A DNA stretch of 64,000 nt from Podospora comata (GCA_017354895.1 CP071495.1:45001-109000); one strand, 5' to 3'; shown: positions 41,711 through 53,902, numbered from the stretch's first letter. Translations and numbers: made by a program. The notes: generated by a model not told the origin, from the sequence alone.

Positions 41711-44097
41711 TGGCATGAATTTGGGAATGAACAACAATGTCAAAAAAAAGGTGGTCAAAAAGGTGGTTGATGGAAATTTTCGACGGGACACTTTAGGGGC
41801 GCACGCACCAGATCTTACAGGCGCACCCCCCTAATAGGGGCTAAAGTTATAGGTACAACAAATTTTTTTGGACTCTTGCTACATTAATTAGCTACTCTTA
41901 ACTTCTTACCTTTCTTTGTACTTTTCCAACTAGATCTTCGCAAAATTCCGAGACTCTAGTTTTTGTATAGATAAATTGCTTAATTTATGGTTTTGCTAAA
42001 TAGATTTTTACAATATAAATAGTATTAACTTACTTATTTTTCCTGCTAACTTTATATCATCCCGTTGTAATACCTTTCATTTTCCTTTTAATTGAAGGTA
42101 TAAATTTTATGCTTTATTTAAATATTTTATTTATTTAAAAATTTTAAATTATATAATAATATCAATAATTCTTTTATTTATAAAACTCAAGTAGCTATAT
42201 TTTTGCGGACAAAAACTTTCTTGAAAAGACTTAAATTAAAAAGTCTAGGGTTTGAAAATATCTATGTATTAATCCTATAATTAGTTAACTATATTTTTTG
42301 TTTTTAATTTTATACTGACTTATTATTATACTTTTCCTTTCTTTTTTATTAAAATATAAATTTTACATTTAATGACTATTTTATTAGTTTAAAAATATTA
42401 AACTATACAATAAACTTAACGAATTTATAATATTTAAAGATATGATTATAATTTTTTTGAACTATAAATTTTATATAATGGCTAACTTAAAGTTAAAGTA
42501 TCTTAAAACTATTAGTTTAGATTTTGTTAAAATTAAAAGGCTAAAGTATAATTTGACTGCAAATATTTATTTGGTAACTCTTAATAAGTAATCTTTTAAA
42601 CAGTCCGAGTAATATTAATTTTAAACCATACGAGTCATTTAGCTTTAGTAATATAAAAATATAAATATAGTTTTTAATATCACATAATATTTCATGTACT
42701 GCAACTTTACTTTATAGCAAATAATAACTTTTTTAAATATTTAATGAAGAGTAATATGATATAATATTATATTTGTTTAATAGTCATTATTTATTAGTTC
42801 GTTATTTTAATTAGTTTTATATAACGGAAAACGAGAATTTTTTTCCAACGTAGACTTTTCAAAAGGTTATAAAGTTACTGTTTAGAGCTATTTTAGCTCT
42901 TTATTACTTACGTTTGATTTTACTATTTTTATTTCCTACATTATGCTCCGGCGCTTTCTTTCTTTTTAAAACAATGACTCATTATTAGTAAGTTTTTGAA
43001 TATCTTTAAAGTCTTAATAATCTTCTTGAGAATATAGATTTCATTTCGTTACTAACATAAAGTTAAAATATATTAAAACTGTTAATTTAAATTTTATTCA
43101 AAATAAAAAGTTAGAGTATACTTTGATTATAAATATTAATTTAATAATTTTGGCTAGTTAAACTTTTAATAATTAGAGTAATATATTTTAAGATTATAAA
43201 AATTATTTATTTTTTATAATATAAAAAAATAAATATGATTTTTAATATGACAAAGTGTTTAATATACCAAAATTTAACTTTTATAGAAAGTGGTACATTT
43301 TCTTAATATTTGATAGATAATAATATTTTTTTGTTATTAGTTTAGTAATTTATTATGTTAATTAGTTCTTGTTTTTTAATAAGATATGTTGAGCTGCACT
43401 TATATACTAAACCGAGAGTATATTAATGAAAGCTACTATAAAGTATATAGCTATGCTATAAGTAGTTAAGACCTTCTATAAAAAAAATTAGCCTATAGCT
43501 AATAGCCAAAAATATTTTTCGACGAGTTAGTCATTGCTCAAGAAATTCTAATTACTAAAAATCATAAAGTTTAGAGTTTTAATATATAGTAAATAAAGTT
43601 TGCGCTGAGTAAAACTTCGGTAACACTTGATTTTTTTGATGCTGTGAGCGCAGCGCTTTAATAATACGAAAGTATCTTTTTTGTATCGGGCTTTTAAGGG
43701 TTTATAATATTAACATTTGGGTTTATGTTAGACTTTTGTTATTAGCATTAACCTTTTTATTTTAAGCGCTTACTTATCTATTTTCATAGTAGGTAAAGCT
43801 ACTATTCGTTTTTTTTTATATTGTGCTCAGCGCTTTTTTTAACAAAGAAATTACTTATTATAATTTATTTATAATAGAAAATAAAATAAAGATTTTGGAT
43901 ATTGTAATTTTAAAATAAATATTTTATTAAATGCTTTTAAAAAAGAAATAATTAAATTTATTAATAGTTTTTCTAATAAGCTCACCATTTTTTAAATATA
44001 GTAAAAATAATAATAATTAATAGAAAAACTAACTAATAATCCTAATTTTAGTTATTTAAGAGAGTATTGTTAGCGGCTATTTATGAAGCTTTAAAAC
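41711..44097. other. AT-rich RIP-like tract
   Basis: From about 41850 the sequence is very AT-rich with dense TA words and no coding potential. A GC patch at 41795-41835 (GGGGCGCACGCACC) marks its left edge. No LTR boundary could be set. Confidence 0.6.
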
Positions 44098-44370
44098 TGT
44101 GACGGCATACAGCAGAGAGCATAGTACAGGATTAGGGGTGCAGGAAGCAAAAGGAGCAGAAGAGGATAGGGCTAATAAAAAAGCAGAAGGGAGCACAGAT
44201 CATGTGGGGCACGGGTAGGAGCACAGGCTAGGCAAAGCAGGGCAGGAATATCTTGGAAAGCAAGCAGGCTACCCACAAACTTTTCTTTCTTTTTTTCTTT
44301 ATTTTACGATTACATTAGCTATAAGAATACAGTATTAGCCTTGACCTATTAGCACTTCAAGTTCCTAACA
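44098..44370 (+). repeat. Direct repeat copy 1 (LTR-like, about 273 bp)
   Basis: Starts TGTGACGGCATACAGCAGAG and ends GTTCCTAACA. It aligns along its length with 47860-48147, sharing CAGCAGAGAGCATAGTA, GCTAATA, AAGCAGAA, GGCTACCCACAAAC and the TTCTTTTTTTCTT run. This copy keeps more C and G. Confidence 0.6.
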
Positions 44371-45353
44371 AAAATGTATTACAAATTAAAACTTATATAG
44401 TCTATAACTACCAACAAAATTGTACTGCATTTCCGAGAAAGGTTTTATAAGTAATTAAATAAAATAAAATACTTACATTAATTTAGTTTTAAATGCATTA
44501 AAATCTCCAAGATATACAAGTATAAATCCTTATAAAAACAATATTTTTATTATTAAAAAACTTTTCTAAAACTGTAAGAAGTACTCAATAAGATCAAGTT
44601 AGTAATACTGAAAAGTCTTTGCTGATTAAACTTTAAAAAATAATTAAATTTGATAAAGTAGTTTTTAAATGAATCATCATTTAGAGGTTTAAAAGTAAAG
44701 CTTTTATAATTTAATAATATAAAAGTTTAAAAATTAACTTTCATAATAATAGTTACAGTTAAATAAATTTAAATCAAGTTTCATTTAATTTCTATAGAGC
44801 CTATTGAAAAAAAATAAGAGAAATTAAATTTTAATTATTAAATAAACTACTAATAGCCTAAGTAATCTAAATAAAGCTTCGCTTTACTTTTCTGTAGTTA
44901 AGTTTGCGTCTTTAAGGAGGTTTACTACACATGCAGTCAAAAATCTTGTACTACCATAAAATTTTCTATTACAAACGAATGTCAATATCATGAGGTTACG
45001 TAAATAAGCTAAGAGAGGAAAAAGCACTAGCTACAAAAAGAAGATAACCGAGGCTATAGCACTGACTCTGCCCGGCTCAGAGCACACTGGTTCAACTAGA
45101 CAGGTAGAACCCTAACCCTTAGCATGGGAAACCATGACATCATGTAAATGTTGAACAAGGAGAAAAGGCATACAGGAGAGGGACTAGTTGGTCCATAACA
45201 TATGTAAGCTCGTCTAAAGAAGCATAGGACTGTCGACCTACTACTCTGCCTTTTATCTCGAGTCTTATTTCGTCGGATCGCTAACATCTTCTCTCGTATC
45301 AAGCCGTACCCAGCTGCGGCACCAGTAATAGCAAAATAATACCTAACTATCTA
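44371..45353. other. AT-rich tract before the Myb/SANT-like gene
   Basis: RIP-like to about 45000, then GC-normal. It includes the dispersed repeat copy at 45047-45137. No gene. Confidence 0.5.
45047..45137 (+). repeat. Dispersed repeat copy 2, with CCCTAACCCT
   Basis: Counterpart of 9465-9547, about 75% identical by eye, lying 217 bp beyond the 3' end of the Myb/SANT-like gene. Confidence 0.6.
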
Positions 45354-46725
45354 TTAAGAAACACGATTATTATGCACCTCTCTAAGGCGCTTAACCCAGT
45401 GCTTCCGCAATGGCTCTGGCATCTTGCAGAAAAACATCGCTTTGTTCTCGTCCGTCAGCAGCTTTTCGGCGATTTTGATCTGCAAGTCGGGGTCCTCCTC
45501 GCGGAAATCCCCAAACAAGATCTCCATAGCCTGTTCCTGCCAAGTAGGGCGAGCCTTTGCCCCACGGAGAGCCTCGGCTAGAACTGTGATGTCACTGGCG
45601 ACGGGAGGGGCGGTTGGGAGCGACGAGTGGGTGCCGACTGTGTGAGATGATGCGACAGCAATGCCAGTGCTGTTGCTAGTGCTGCCCCCGCTGCTTTGAG
45701 GCGCGTGATTGCTGAGAGCAGGATGCAGGGCGTGGTTAGCATTATTTGCGGTCGCTACATGAGTCTGCTGTTGCTGAAGATCGATGTAGTTCGGAGGAGC
45801 AGTGCGCCGACGCTTGTCAGATTGGATGGATTGATTCGTGGTCGCGGCGTTGTCGCCGGCGTGCATGCGCTTCCTTGGTTGCTGTGGGTTCTCTTCTGGC
45901 GGTGTCAGTGCAGAGGTTGTGGATGGAAGGGAAGCGCGAGGCTGAGGCGGCGGGGCCATTGCCGCTGGGGGCCGTGAAAGCTGTTGTGAAGGCGCCGGGA
46001 GAGGGGTCGGCATAGAAGGCGCGACAATACTAGGCTGCTGCGGAAGAGGCGGCGCGATATGCGTCTGTACAGGATTGAGATAGCTCGTGTCGGTGAGCAT
46101 GTCCATGATAGATGTGCCGGGTGCGTCCGGTTCATCGGTGCTATTGAGGCTGTCCGGTCCTTTCCTGCGAGGTTTGGTTAGACGCTTAGGGGCGCCGCCA
46201 GATCCAGGCACGTCAGGGAAGAGGATCTCGTAATATTCTTCGTGTTCGAAAGGTCGACCTTTGAGCGAGCGAGCTAATGGTTCTTTCTGTACAACACATT
46301 GAAGTCAGCAAGGCGGTTATAATCAAGATGTCGCAATGGCGGCGACGTACCTGGAGATGCCTAGCCCAAGCCTCTTCAGTGCCAGTCACTGTCCTGTTTT
46401 GTGGATTGTAGTAGAAAGAGTTATCCTCCCTCAAGCCAATCCACAGGCGGTACTTCTTGCGGGCATTGTCACTCTTGTTGATGAGATGACTCTTGTTGGC
46501 ATAGGCATTGTGTTTGTCGATAAGGGCTTGGATAGCACGGTCCCAAGCCTGGGGCTTGAAGGTGCTGCCTTCGCGCAGACCCAGGTTGACTGACTCGCAG
46601 AGCGAGCGGAAGAAGGTAGCTTCGTACTGCGAGTTCCAAGTGAAGCGCGGGCCACGATGTTTGCCCGGGGTGCTGTCGGAGGGTTTGGCGCCTGGAGGAG
46701 CAAGTCCGTAGTCCTGGTCAGACAT
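45354..46725 (-). CDS. Myb/SANT-like DNA-binding domain protein
   Basis: Minus strand, exon 1 46725-46351, intron 46350-46287 (64 nt; GTACGT, GCTGAC, GTACAG), exon 2 46286-45354; 435 aa. Near the N terminus, FTWNSQYEATFFRSLCESV and a following WDRAIQALIDKHN ... KKYRLWIGLREDNSF ... WARHL segment (about residues 28-125) fit the Myb/SANT-like fold shared by transposon-derived regulators. The middle is Pro/Gln/Ser/Thr-rich. The C terminus is a helical repeat ending in LREVHNNRVS. It may be a transcription regulator or a domesticated transposon accessory protein. Its GC-normal, undamaged coding sequence sits between RIP-mutated tracts. Confidence 0.8.
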
Positions 46726-47859
46726 GGCGTCCAGCACCCACGTAGGTGGGACCCCGAGGAGGACCGGAGCAGCCGTTTGGGTTAATGGTTTTGGAGCTTG
46801 GCTATGGACGATACGGCGGGCTATCGGTGGCGGCAGCGACGGGGTCGGCTAGAGTGGCGATAATGCTTATAAATGTAAACTGGTAGCAGTTGGGCCGAAG
46901 GTGCTGCGCAGCTGAAACGGAGAAGGGATCCGACCACAGTTTATCGGTGCCGTGGAGTTGGACTGTACCGGACACTTGGATCAATTAGAGGGCCGAGGCA
47001 AATGTTATGCTAGCTATAGGTTAAAGGTAAAGCGAGATGGAAGTAGCCGATACATAATACTGTTTATAGTAGTAAAAGAAAGACCGTTTTGTAGTATCAA
47101 CTGCGGCTAGCTAGTTGATGGGTATGATGTTGGGAGTTTGAGATGCAAAGACGGTGGAGCGGGGAGTGGAGGCTGGGGCGAAATGATGAAACAGGGATTT
47201 GCTTTTGAGACCGTAAAACAAAACGGAAATAGCTAGTCACGTGTATGCGTGTCGGTTGAATTTCTTCTTAAGTGAATGCGGGGTAACGACGATGAGTGAA
47301 TACTAAGAGAATTCTACACTATAGCGGGGGAAAATTTATACCTAAGTTAAAGCAAAAATGAAAGATAATAATAAATTTATAAAGATTTTTGATTTTTAGA
47401 TTTTAATAAAAGTAAAATGTAACTTAGTTATAAACATTACTATTAGCTTTAAAAGTTGTAGTAAAACTAACATCAATTTTAATATATATACTTTATATAT
47501 TTAGAGATATTTAAGGAAATGTTAATGGGAAAATTTTAAAATATTTAATAAAATCTCTAGAAGTGAAAGGCATTTTTATTAAGCGAAGCTTGTCAAAGTA
47601 ATTATCATATTGATATATTAACTTTTTAAATATTTTTTGTAATTTTTAGAAATGATCTAGTAATATTTTTACTCCTTATTTTATATTACTTTAGTATTTT
47701 TTTATTAAGTTTTACCTGATATGCTTTTTTTTCTATTTAATTAAATTACCTATTTAAAATTTTTATAGTTCAGCTTAATAATAAAAATTAACTTTCAGTA
47801 TAGTAAAAAGTCCGTACAAGAGTTCTATTAGACAAACTTTTTATATAAAAAATGATAGA
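46726..47859. other. Promoter side of the Myb/SANT-like gene, then AT-rich tract
   Basis: GC-normal to about 47330, including the likely promoter; strongly AT-rich after that. No other gene. Confidence 0.5.
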
Positions 47860-48147
47860 TGTGATAGGATATAGCAGAGAGCATAGTATACAGTTAAAAG
47901 TAGAGGGATCAAAAAAAGCAGAAAGAAAGCTGCGGCTAATAGAAAAGCAAAAAAAGAGCACAGGCTATATGAAGTACGTACAGGAGCATAAGCTAAACAG
48001 AGCAGAGCAAGAACATCCTAGAGAGCAAGCGGGCTACCCACAAACATATTTTTCTTTTTTTCTTCATCTTACAATTACATTAGCGACAGAAATACAGTAT
48101 TGGCATTAATTTATTGACACCTCAGATTCATGATAGTATATTTAACA
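47860..48147 (+). repeat. Direct repeat copy 2 (RIP-mutated)
   Basis: Pairs with 44098-44370 in the same orientation. Differences are largely C-to-T and G-to-A, for example TGTGACGGCATAC against TGTGATAGGATAT. The open frame inside it is a by-product of the repeat. Confidence 0.6.
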
Positions 48148-49053
48148 AAACATTAAAGTTTAAAAAAGAAAAACAATACAAATACTACAATTTAAAAGGA
48201 TTGAGGGATTTGAATTCTCTTAGGAAAATATAATATTTTTTTACATGTAATTTATATATTAGAAGCTAAATAATAAACTAAGCTATAGCAAAAATTTAAT
48301 ATTTTAAACCAAAACACATATTGAAAATTATATACAAATTAAGCTTACTTGGTATAATGTATTTACGATTATATATATTTATATTTTAGCTTTGAAACCC
48401 AAGTTATTTATTGATTAAACTAATATCCGGAAGGTAACGAAAAATAAATAATAAAAGTATAATATAGAAAAAATATTTAGTGTCTAAATAAAGAAGGCTT
48501 AATAAAATATTAAGCTATAAATAGCTTATAGAAACTCATTATGTTTTAATTACTGTAAAAGCTTGAAGGAGTTTTAATAAAGAAATTTAAAAGGATTCAA
48601 AGCTTATGAAGACGAAAAAGACTAATGAAAAAGTTATTACTTAATATAATACTTTGAATAACTGAGTTGAGGGTACCTTAGGCCTACGCAGCTATTATAG
48701 CTTTAAACTTATATCGATTTATATCTTTAAATTATTCTATAGAGATATGTTTACGCCAGGCTATCTCAGTATTTACGTAACGTTAAGTAGCGACGTTATT
48801 AATGGAAATAAATAAAGATAGCGAAATTTTGTTAGATTATATATTAAGTTTCTTAGACTTATTGCTAAGCGCGTTAAAGCTATTTTTTAACAATCTCTTG
48901 TTTGCAAACTAATCGTTTATGTTTAACTTTTATATAGTCAATTATATAGCTTAAAATAGCCTAAGTTTTGGATTTATGCTACTCAAAGCCCTATAAATGC
49001 CCTATTAAAATAGTGGCCCAGTGGGCCCATAACTACTTGTACCTACAGTAGGC
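48148..49053. other. AT-rich RIP-like tract
   Basis: No gene or RNA recognised. A CTACAGTAGG patch lies just before the LTR at 49054. Confidence 0.5.
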
Positions 49054-49497
49054 TGTTACAGTTAATCCAACGGCAGGTCGCGCTACATGTGGGGCGCAGG
49101 AAGTCCCTAGCCAATCATTAGAGAAGTCAGGAGACAGCCAATCAGAGCTAGACGAAAATGCTATGGCGCCAAGACACATGAGCACTCTGCAGGATGCAAG
49201 ATGCTACGGGTGATCAGAGGCATAGCACGACGAGCACTTTGCAGGATGCAATGTGCTATGAGTGATTGGGGCCATAGCAAAGCGAGCACCTCAGGGCTCC
49301 AGGATCTATATATACGGAGGAACTGGCTGGTGTAAATAGACAGTTCCGCAATATGCAATTCAAGCTTATATTCACGGTATCTTGTGTTTACATTGAGACA
49401 TCTTGTTGTGCACTGCTTAGCTGCACCGAACCAGGATTATTGAGAAGTGCCTTCGACCAGTATCCCTTTCAGAGGTTCTGGATAGGGGTTCGTCACA
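49054..49497 (+). mobile_element. Solo LTR, family A, well preserved
   Basis: 444 bp, TGTTACAG...GTTCGTCACA. Flanks TAGGC (49049-49053) and TGGGC (49498-49502) differ by one RIP-type G-to-A change. U3 has a CCACATGTGGGGCGCAGGA block and 52-bp tandem repeats; a TATATATA box lies at about 49307-49314; R-U5 has AGACAGTTCCGCAATATGC and GTGCACTGCTTAGCTGCACC. Confidence 0.85.
49180..49300 (+). repeat. 52-bp tandem repeats in LTR U3
   Basis: GAGCAC(T) starts recur at exactly 52-bp spacing (49180, 49232, 49284). The first two units share CTGCAGGATGCAA, TGCTA and CATAGCA(C/A). The third is partial. Equivalent repeats are in the LTR at 50713. Confidence 0.8.
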
Positions 49498-50712
49498 TGG
49501 GCTGGTAGCTGATTTTGCCCCGTTTTGTATGGGCGTGAGCACTTTTTTTTTTTGCAAAACGCAGCCAAATCTTCGACTTTTAGTTTAGATCGTGACACAT
49601 CTGTGTGTTGGAGGGGCCAAGGCCCTGTAAAGACTCCGGGGAGTATATAGTAGAGATTAAGTGCAAACTCTATTACAAAGTACTATAGTAGACTTACAGA
49701 AAGCTAGCTTTATAAATACGAAAGATCTCCTACTATTGCTCTGTCTTACAGTGCTCTAAGGCACCTGAGCTACGTATATCAAAAAGTAAGCTCTTAGTAC
49801 CGTGACGCTTCCGCTGCACTGTAAGCACTGAAATGCTGTATTATTACATAGCTCCTAGGCTTGTGTTACGCTAAGTTATCAGGTAATTTAATTAATAAAA
49901 ATATTATATTACATTTCAGTTTCGTAATATTATTACGTTAGCATATAAACTACTTCATTATTAGGTTTATCGGTAAATAATACGTTTTTAATAATATATG
50001 TACGGTTTTACCAATTTAAATTAGACTTGCAACGGTATTAAATAATTTCGTTAAGCTTAGCATTTTTATATTTTCCTAATATATTTCTTCGCAGAGTCAA
50101 TATAAGCTTTTAAGTCTTAAAAATACTCTTCAATACTTTCTCAATGTATATATTTATCAATAATTATCTTTTTTACTTAGTTTTATTTTTATTTTATTTT
50201 TAATAGACTCAATATAAGAAATCGTATAATAATTTCATAAGGCTTTGAACTCATGATATGATTTAGTGTAGAGTTTTTTATTATATTTATGATAGGTAAA
50301 ATACTGAATTATTTATTTAAATTATAGTTAACAAAGAAGTTTAGTTACTAATCAATATATTAATATATAATTTCCATTTCTTCAGCTACTTAAAAGTTAT
50401 TTAATATTTCATAACTTGTATATTACTTTATAAATCTTTGTCATAAAATTAGTTACGAATTGAGATCGTCAATCTTTTCTGATTTATAAAGGTATATTAA
50501 ATATAAGAAAATGTCATTTATAGTAGTGGAAAGTTATATTTTGTATTATACCGTCAATAATATCGGAAACTACTTGTATTATTTAGACAAATTCATTATT
50601 ATTAAAAAACTATAATATCTTTTTTTAAACAATTTACTTTTAAAGTTAACTATTAAATATGACCTATAATTGATCGGTGGAAGGCATTAAATGTAGTAAA
50701 TCAAAGGATTTA
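49498..50712. other. Mixed then AT-rich spacer between LTRs
   Basis: GC-moderate to about 49870, AT-rich after. No coding domain, although it lies between two same-orientation LTRs. The separate duplications argue against a single element. Confidence 0.5.
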
Positions 50713-51156
50713 TGTCACAGTTAACCCAACGACAAGCCGCGCCACATGTGGGGCGCAGGACGTCCCTAGCCAATCATTAAAGAAGTCAGGAGACAGCCAA
50801 TCAGAGCTGGACGAAAGTGTTATAGCGCCAAGACACACGAGCACTCTGCAGGATGCAAGATGCTACGGGTGATCTGAGGCATAGCACGACGAGCACGTTG
50901 CAGGATGCAATGTGCTATGGGTGATCGGGGCCGTAGCAAGGCGAGCACCTCAGAGTCTCAGGATCTATATATACGGAGGAACTGGCTAGGCTAGATAGAC
51001 AGTTCCGCAGTATGCAATTCAAGCTTGTATTCACGGTATCTAGTGTTTACATTGAGACATCTTGTTGTGCACTGTTTAGCTGCACAAAACCAGGATTATT
51101 CAGAAGTGCTTTCGACCAGTATCCCTTTCAGAAGTTCTGGATAGGGGTTCGTCACA
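50713..51156 (+). mobile_element. Family A LTR, forward member of an inverted pair
   Basis: 444 bp, TGTCACAG...GTTCGTCACA, nearly identical to the copy at 49054 and with little RIP. TATA box at 50966-50973. Left flank is ATTTA (50708-50712). Confidence 0.85.
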
Positions 51157-51507
51157 AGAACCTCTGAAAGGGATACTGGTCGAAAGCACTTCTGAATAAT
51201 CGTGGTTTGGTGCAGCTAAACAGTGCACAACAAAATGTCTCAATGTACATACAAGATACCGTGAGTACAAGCTTCAAATTGCATACTGCGGAACTATCTA
51301 CGAGCTATCTAGTTCCTCCGTATATATAGACTGGTGGATCACCTTTTCTTTCTGTGGCTCACCATGGCTCACCATACTCATCGTGATCCTGTCGCTTCAT
51401 TCACCGGGATCGCCGTGAGCCTGCCGCTCCACTTCCGATTGGTCCGTAATGATTAGCCAGGAGCGTCCCGCGCTCCGTGCATTGGTTCTTCATCAACGAT
51501 TGTGACA
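51157..51507 (-). mobile_element. Family A LTR, reverse member of an inverted pair, 3' end trimmed
   Basis: Begins directly after the forward copy with AGAACCTCTGAAAGG, so the last 18 bases of its LTR end are absent. TATA box at 51321-51328 on the minus strand. It ends at 51507 with GTGACA; ATTTA overlaps 51507-51511, matching the ATTTA to the left of the pair. Its U3 differs from that of the forward copy. Confidence 0.8.
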
Positions 51508-53536
51508 TTTACCTTTGTTTAACTTTTAAAACTTATTATACTAACAGCAATAAATCGTTCTCAGTGCGCTACCGTATCGTTTAAACTACATTATAAATGT
51601 ATAAATACTATATTAAATCTAAATGAAATTATAAACAAGTTAACTAAAAGTATACTCCTACTATTTATGTAACTCCAGTCAATTAATATAACGGTTTTAA
51701 ATCTTAAGCGCAATAATTAATAATTTATATAACATTTTTATTATTGTAAGGTTTCTCGACTACTTTCAAGAAATTCTTAATTTTAAAAATAATAAAAATT
51801 AAAAAGATCTTAGAATTGATTTTGTTTATTCGCAGGGGATTCGAATTTATATTCTTAAATTTATAATTATAAATATTAAAGACGTAATCACGTCGGGAAA
51901 ATATTAATATTTTTAAATCGTAATGGTTTTTTTCTTTTGAAGTATCAATTAAAGTTTAATATAGATTTTACGGTTTTATCGGTTCTAAAAACAATATTAA
52001 AGTAAATTTCTAAAGCTATATCTTTTACCTGTTCTATATCTAATACCCCTCTAAATTTAACGTACTTAATATACTGAAATAGTGAGAAAACACACAAAAC
52101 CAACTACAACACCACAATTATACCATCAATAGGTTTTTGAATGGCCTTACCTACGTGACAGTGGCTCGCTTGCAGGCCGCACTTCACGCAGGACAAAAAA
52201 AAAGACACTCTGGGCTCGCAGGCCACATAATAGGCACCGGATTGGCCTGATCAAAGAGCCAAAATTGCCTGCACGCGTGCAAGGCACAAAATACGAAGAA
52301 AATAAAAGTCGATGATCCGTCTAAAACAGAATGTCAGAAGCAGACTGCTTATATACATGACTTCTGACCTCTCCGAAGCTCCACTTCTATACTCATACCC
52401 TCATGCCTGTGGCTGCACCCCAAACCAATATAAGTGCTACGCTAAGTAAAAGTAACGAAGCTTTTGGCTTAGTAATAATAAAAGTTATAATCAATCTTAA
52501 TATCTTTTGGGAAGTTTTATTTAAAAAAAAAAAAAAAAAAACGGTATCGAATTCAACTTACTTACGCGCTGCTTTAGCACGTTTAACTACTTTAGCTAGA
52601 TCTAACGGTATAATAATATTTATTCTAGGGTTTCTATCTTAGCTTAATTACATAAGAGGCAACTTGTCCGGGATATAGTATTGCGTATCGCTTAGCTGCA
52701 GCTCGCGCTAACCTTATCTTAATCGAGTATCAAATCAAGTAAAATGTAATGTTTTTTTGGACAGGTAAAGCGAGATTAAAATAATGTTAGAACAGCGTAT
52801 TACGCAGAGCGAAAGCACTAGTAGGTGATAGCTGTATTTGTAGCATTTTGATCTCAAAAAGTAAAAGAGAAAAGTAATTCTTAGCGTGTAGCCTGTAGCT
52901 AAAATAAAACAACCACCTTGGAGCAATTCTACCAGTCAGGCTTGGAAAGTGAGGCCCAAGCACCTGATTGTCATCTAAGCAAATCTGCACTATTGTCACC
53001 GCTGTGACAAATTATTTTTATTTTAAAGATTCTTTTTACTTATTTCTCAAATATAAGTTAGCAGACCGCTATTTTACTTAAAAATAAACTACTATTAATA
53101 TTAAAATTAATTAAAAATATTTAAAATGCTCTTGTTTATACTATTTCTTAATTGCTTTTTCTGTATTTTTAATTTATTTAAATATTAGAATAGTTAAATA
53201 CAAATATTGCGAAAAGTATTATTTTTCTATTACGCTCAGATAAAAACCACAGTACGGTCTCTGACCTTTTTTTAATTGTTTATAAAAAGGACTCACAAAC
53301 ATTTTAAAGTAGCCTCTACGGCTTATAGAGCTCTATAAGGCACTCAGCCTTTGTGAAAAAATAGAAAAAATCTAAGTTACTAAAACTACTTATAGGTATA
53401 TTAGTAAATTACTCCTTAAACTTTAAGTGCTAAAACTACAACTTTTATTCTTTTAAAGCTAAGTATATTCTTATAAGTAAGTAAATACTGCAGCGTTAAA
53501 GCTTATTATAAACCGTTTTGTTTATATGTATTTACT
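51508..53536. other. AT-rich tract with a GC-moderate island at about 52080-52990
   Basis: The island has a TTATATACAT TATA-like box at 52348-52357, a possible start at 52403 (MPVAAPQTNISATLSKSNEA) and an 18-base A run at 52521-52538 within an open frame. It may be a RIP-damaged gene or a retroelement tail. No domain is readable. The rest is RIP-like. Confidence 0.4.
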
Positions 53537-53902
53537 TGTCACAGACTAATTATATAGCAAAACTAAACAGAAAATGTAGTGGGCTGGGGTAGCCAATTAG
53601 GAAAGAGAAGTATAACGGCGGGGCTATATAGTAATATGAGGCTTACTTTTTGGCAGAAGTGAGCCGAAGTCGACCAGGTACGGAGGTACCTAGAGGATTA
53701 ATGTCTATAAATACGGAGGAACTAGCTAATATAGATATCTAGCTCTGTAATATATAGTATAAGTCACAATCTTTAGTCTCTAGGCTGTTGTAATTGAGAC
53801 AATCCATTTATTATACACTTTTTAGCTATACCGAACTAGGATTGTTCAGAAGTTCCTTCAATCAGTATCTCTTTCAAAGGTTCTAGATCGGAGTTTGTTA
53901 TA
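53537..53902 (+). mobile_element. Family A LTR, RIP-decayed
   Basis: 366 bp, TGTCACAG...GTTTGTTATA. Flanked by TTACT (53532-53536) and CTACT (53903-53907), one C/T difference. U3 contains GGCGGGGCTATATAGTAATA, shared with the LTR at 3517. Confidence 0.75.

Noticed and set aside
47852-48109. 85-aa plus-strand frame
   Set aside because: Lies within the RIP-mutated direct repeat; its counterpart at 44098 is not open in the same way.
49054-51156. Complete small LTR element formed by the LTRs at 49054 and 50713
   Set aside because: Each LTR has its own target-site flank (TAGGC/TGGGC and ATTTA), and the DNA between has no primer-binding site, coding remnant or matching outer duplication.
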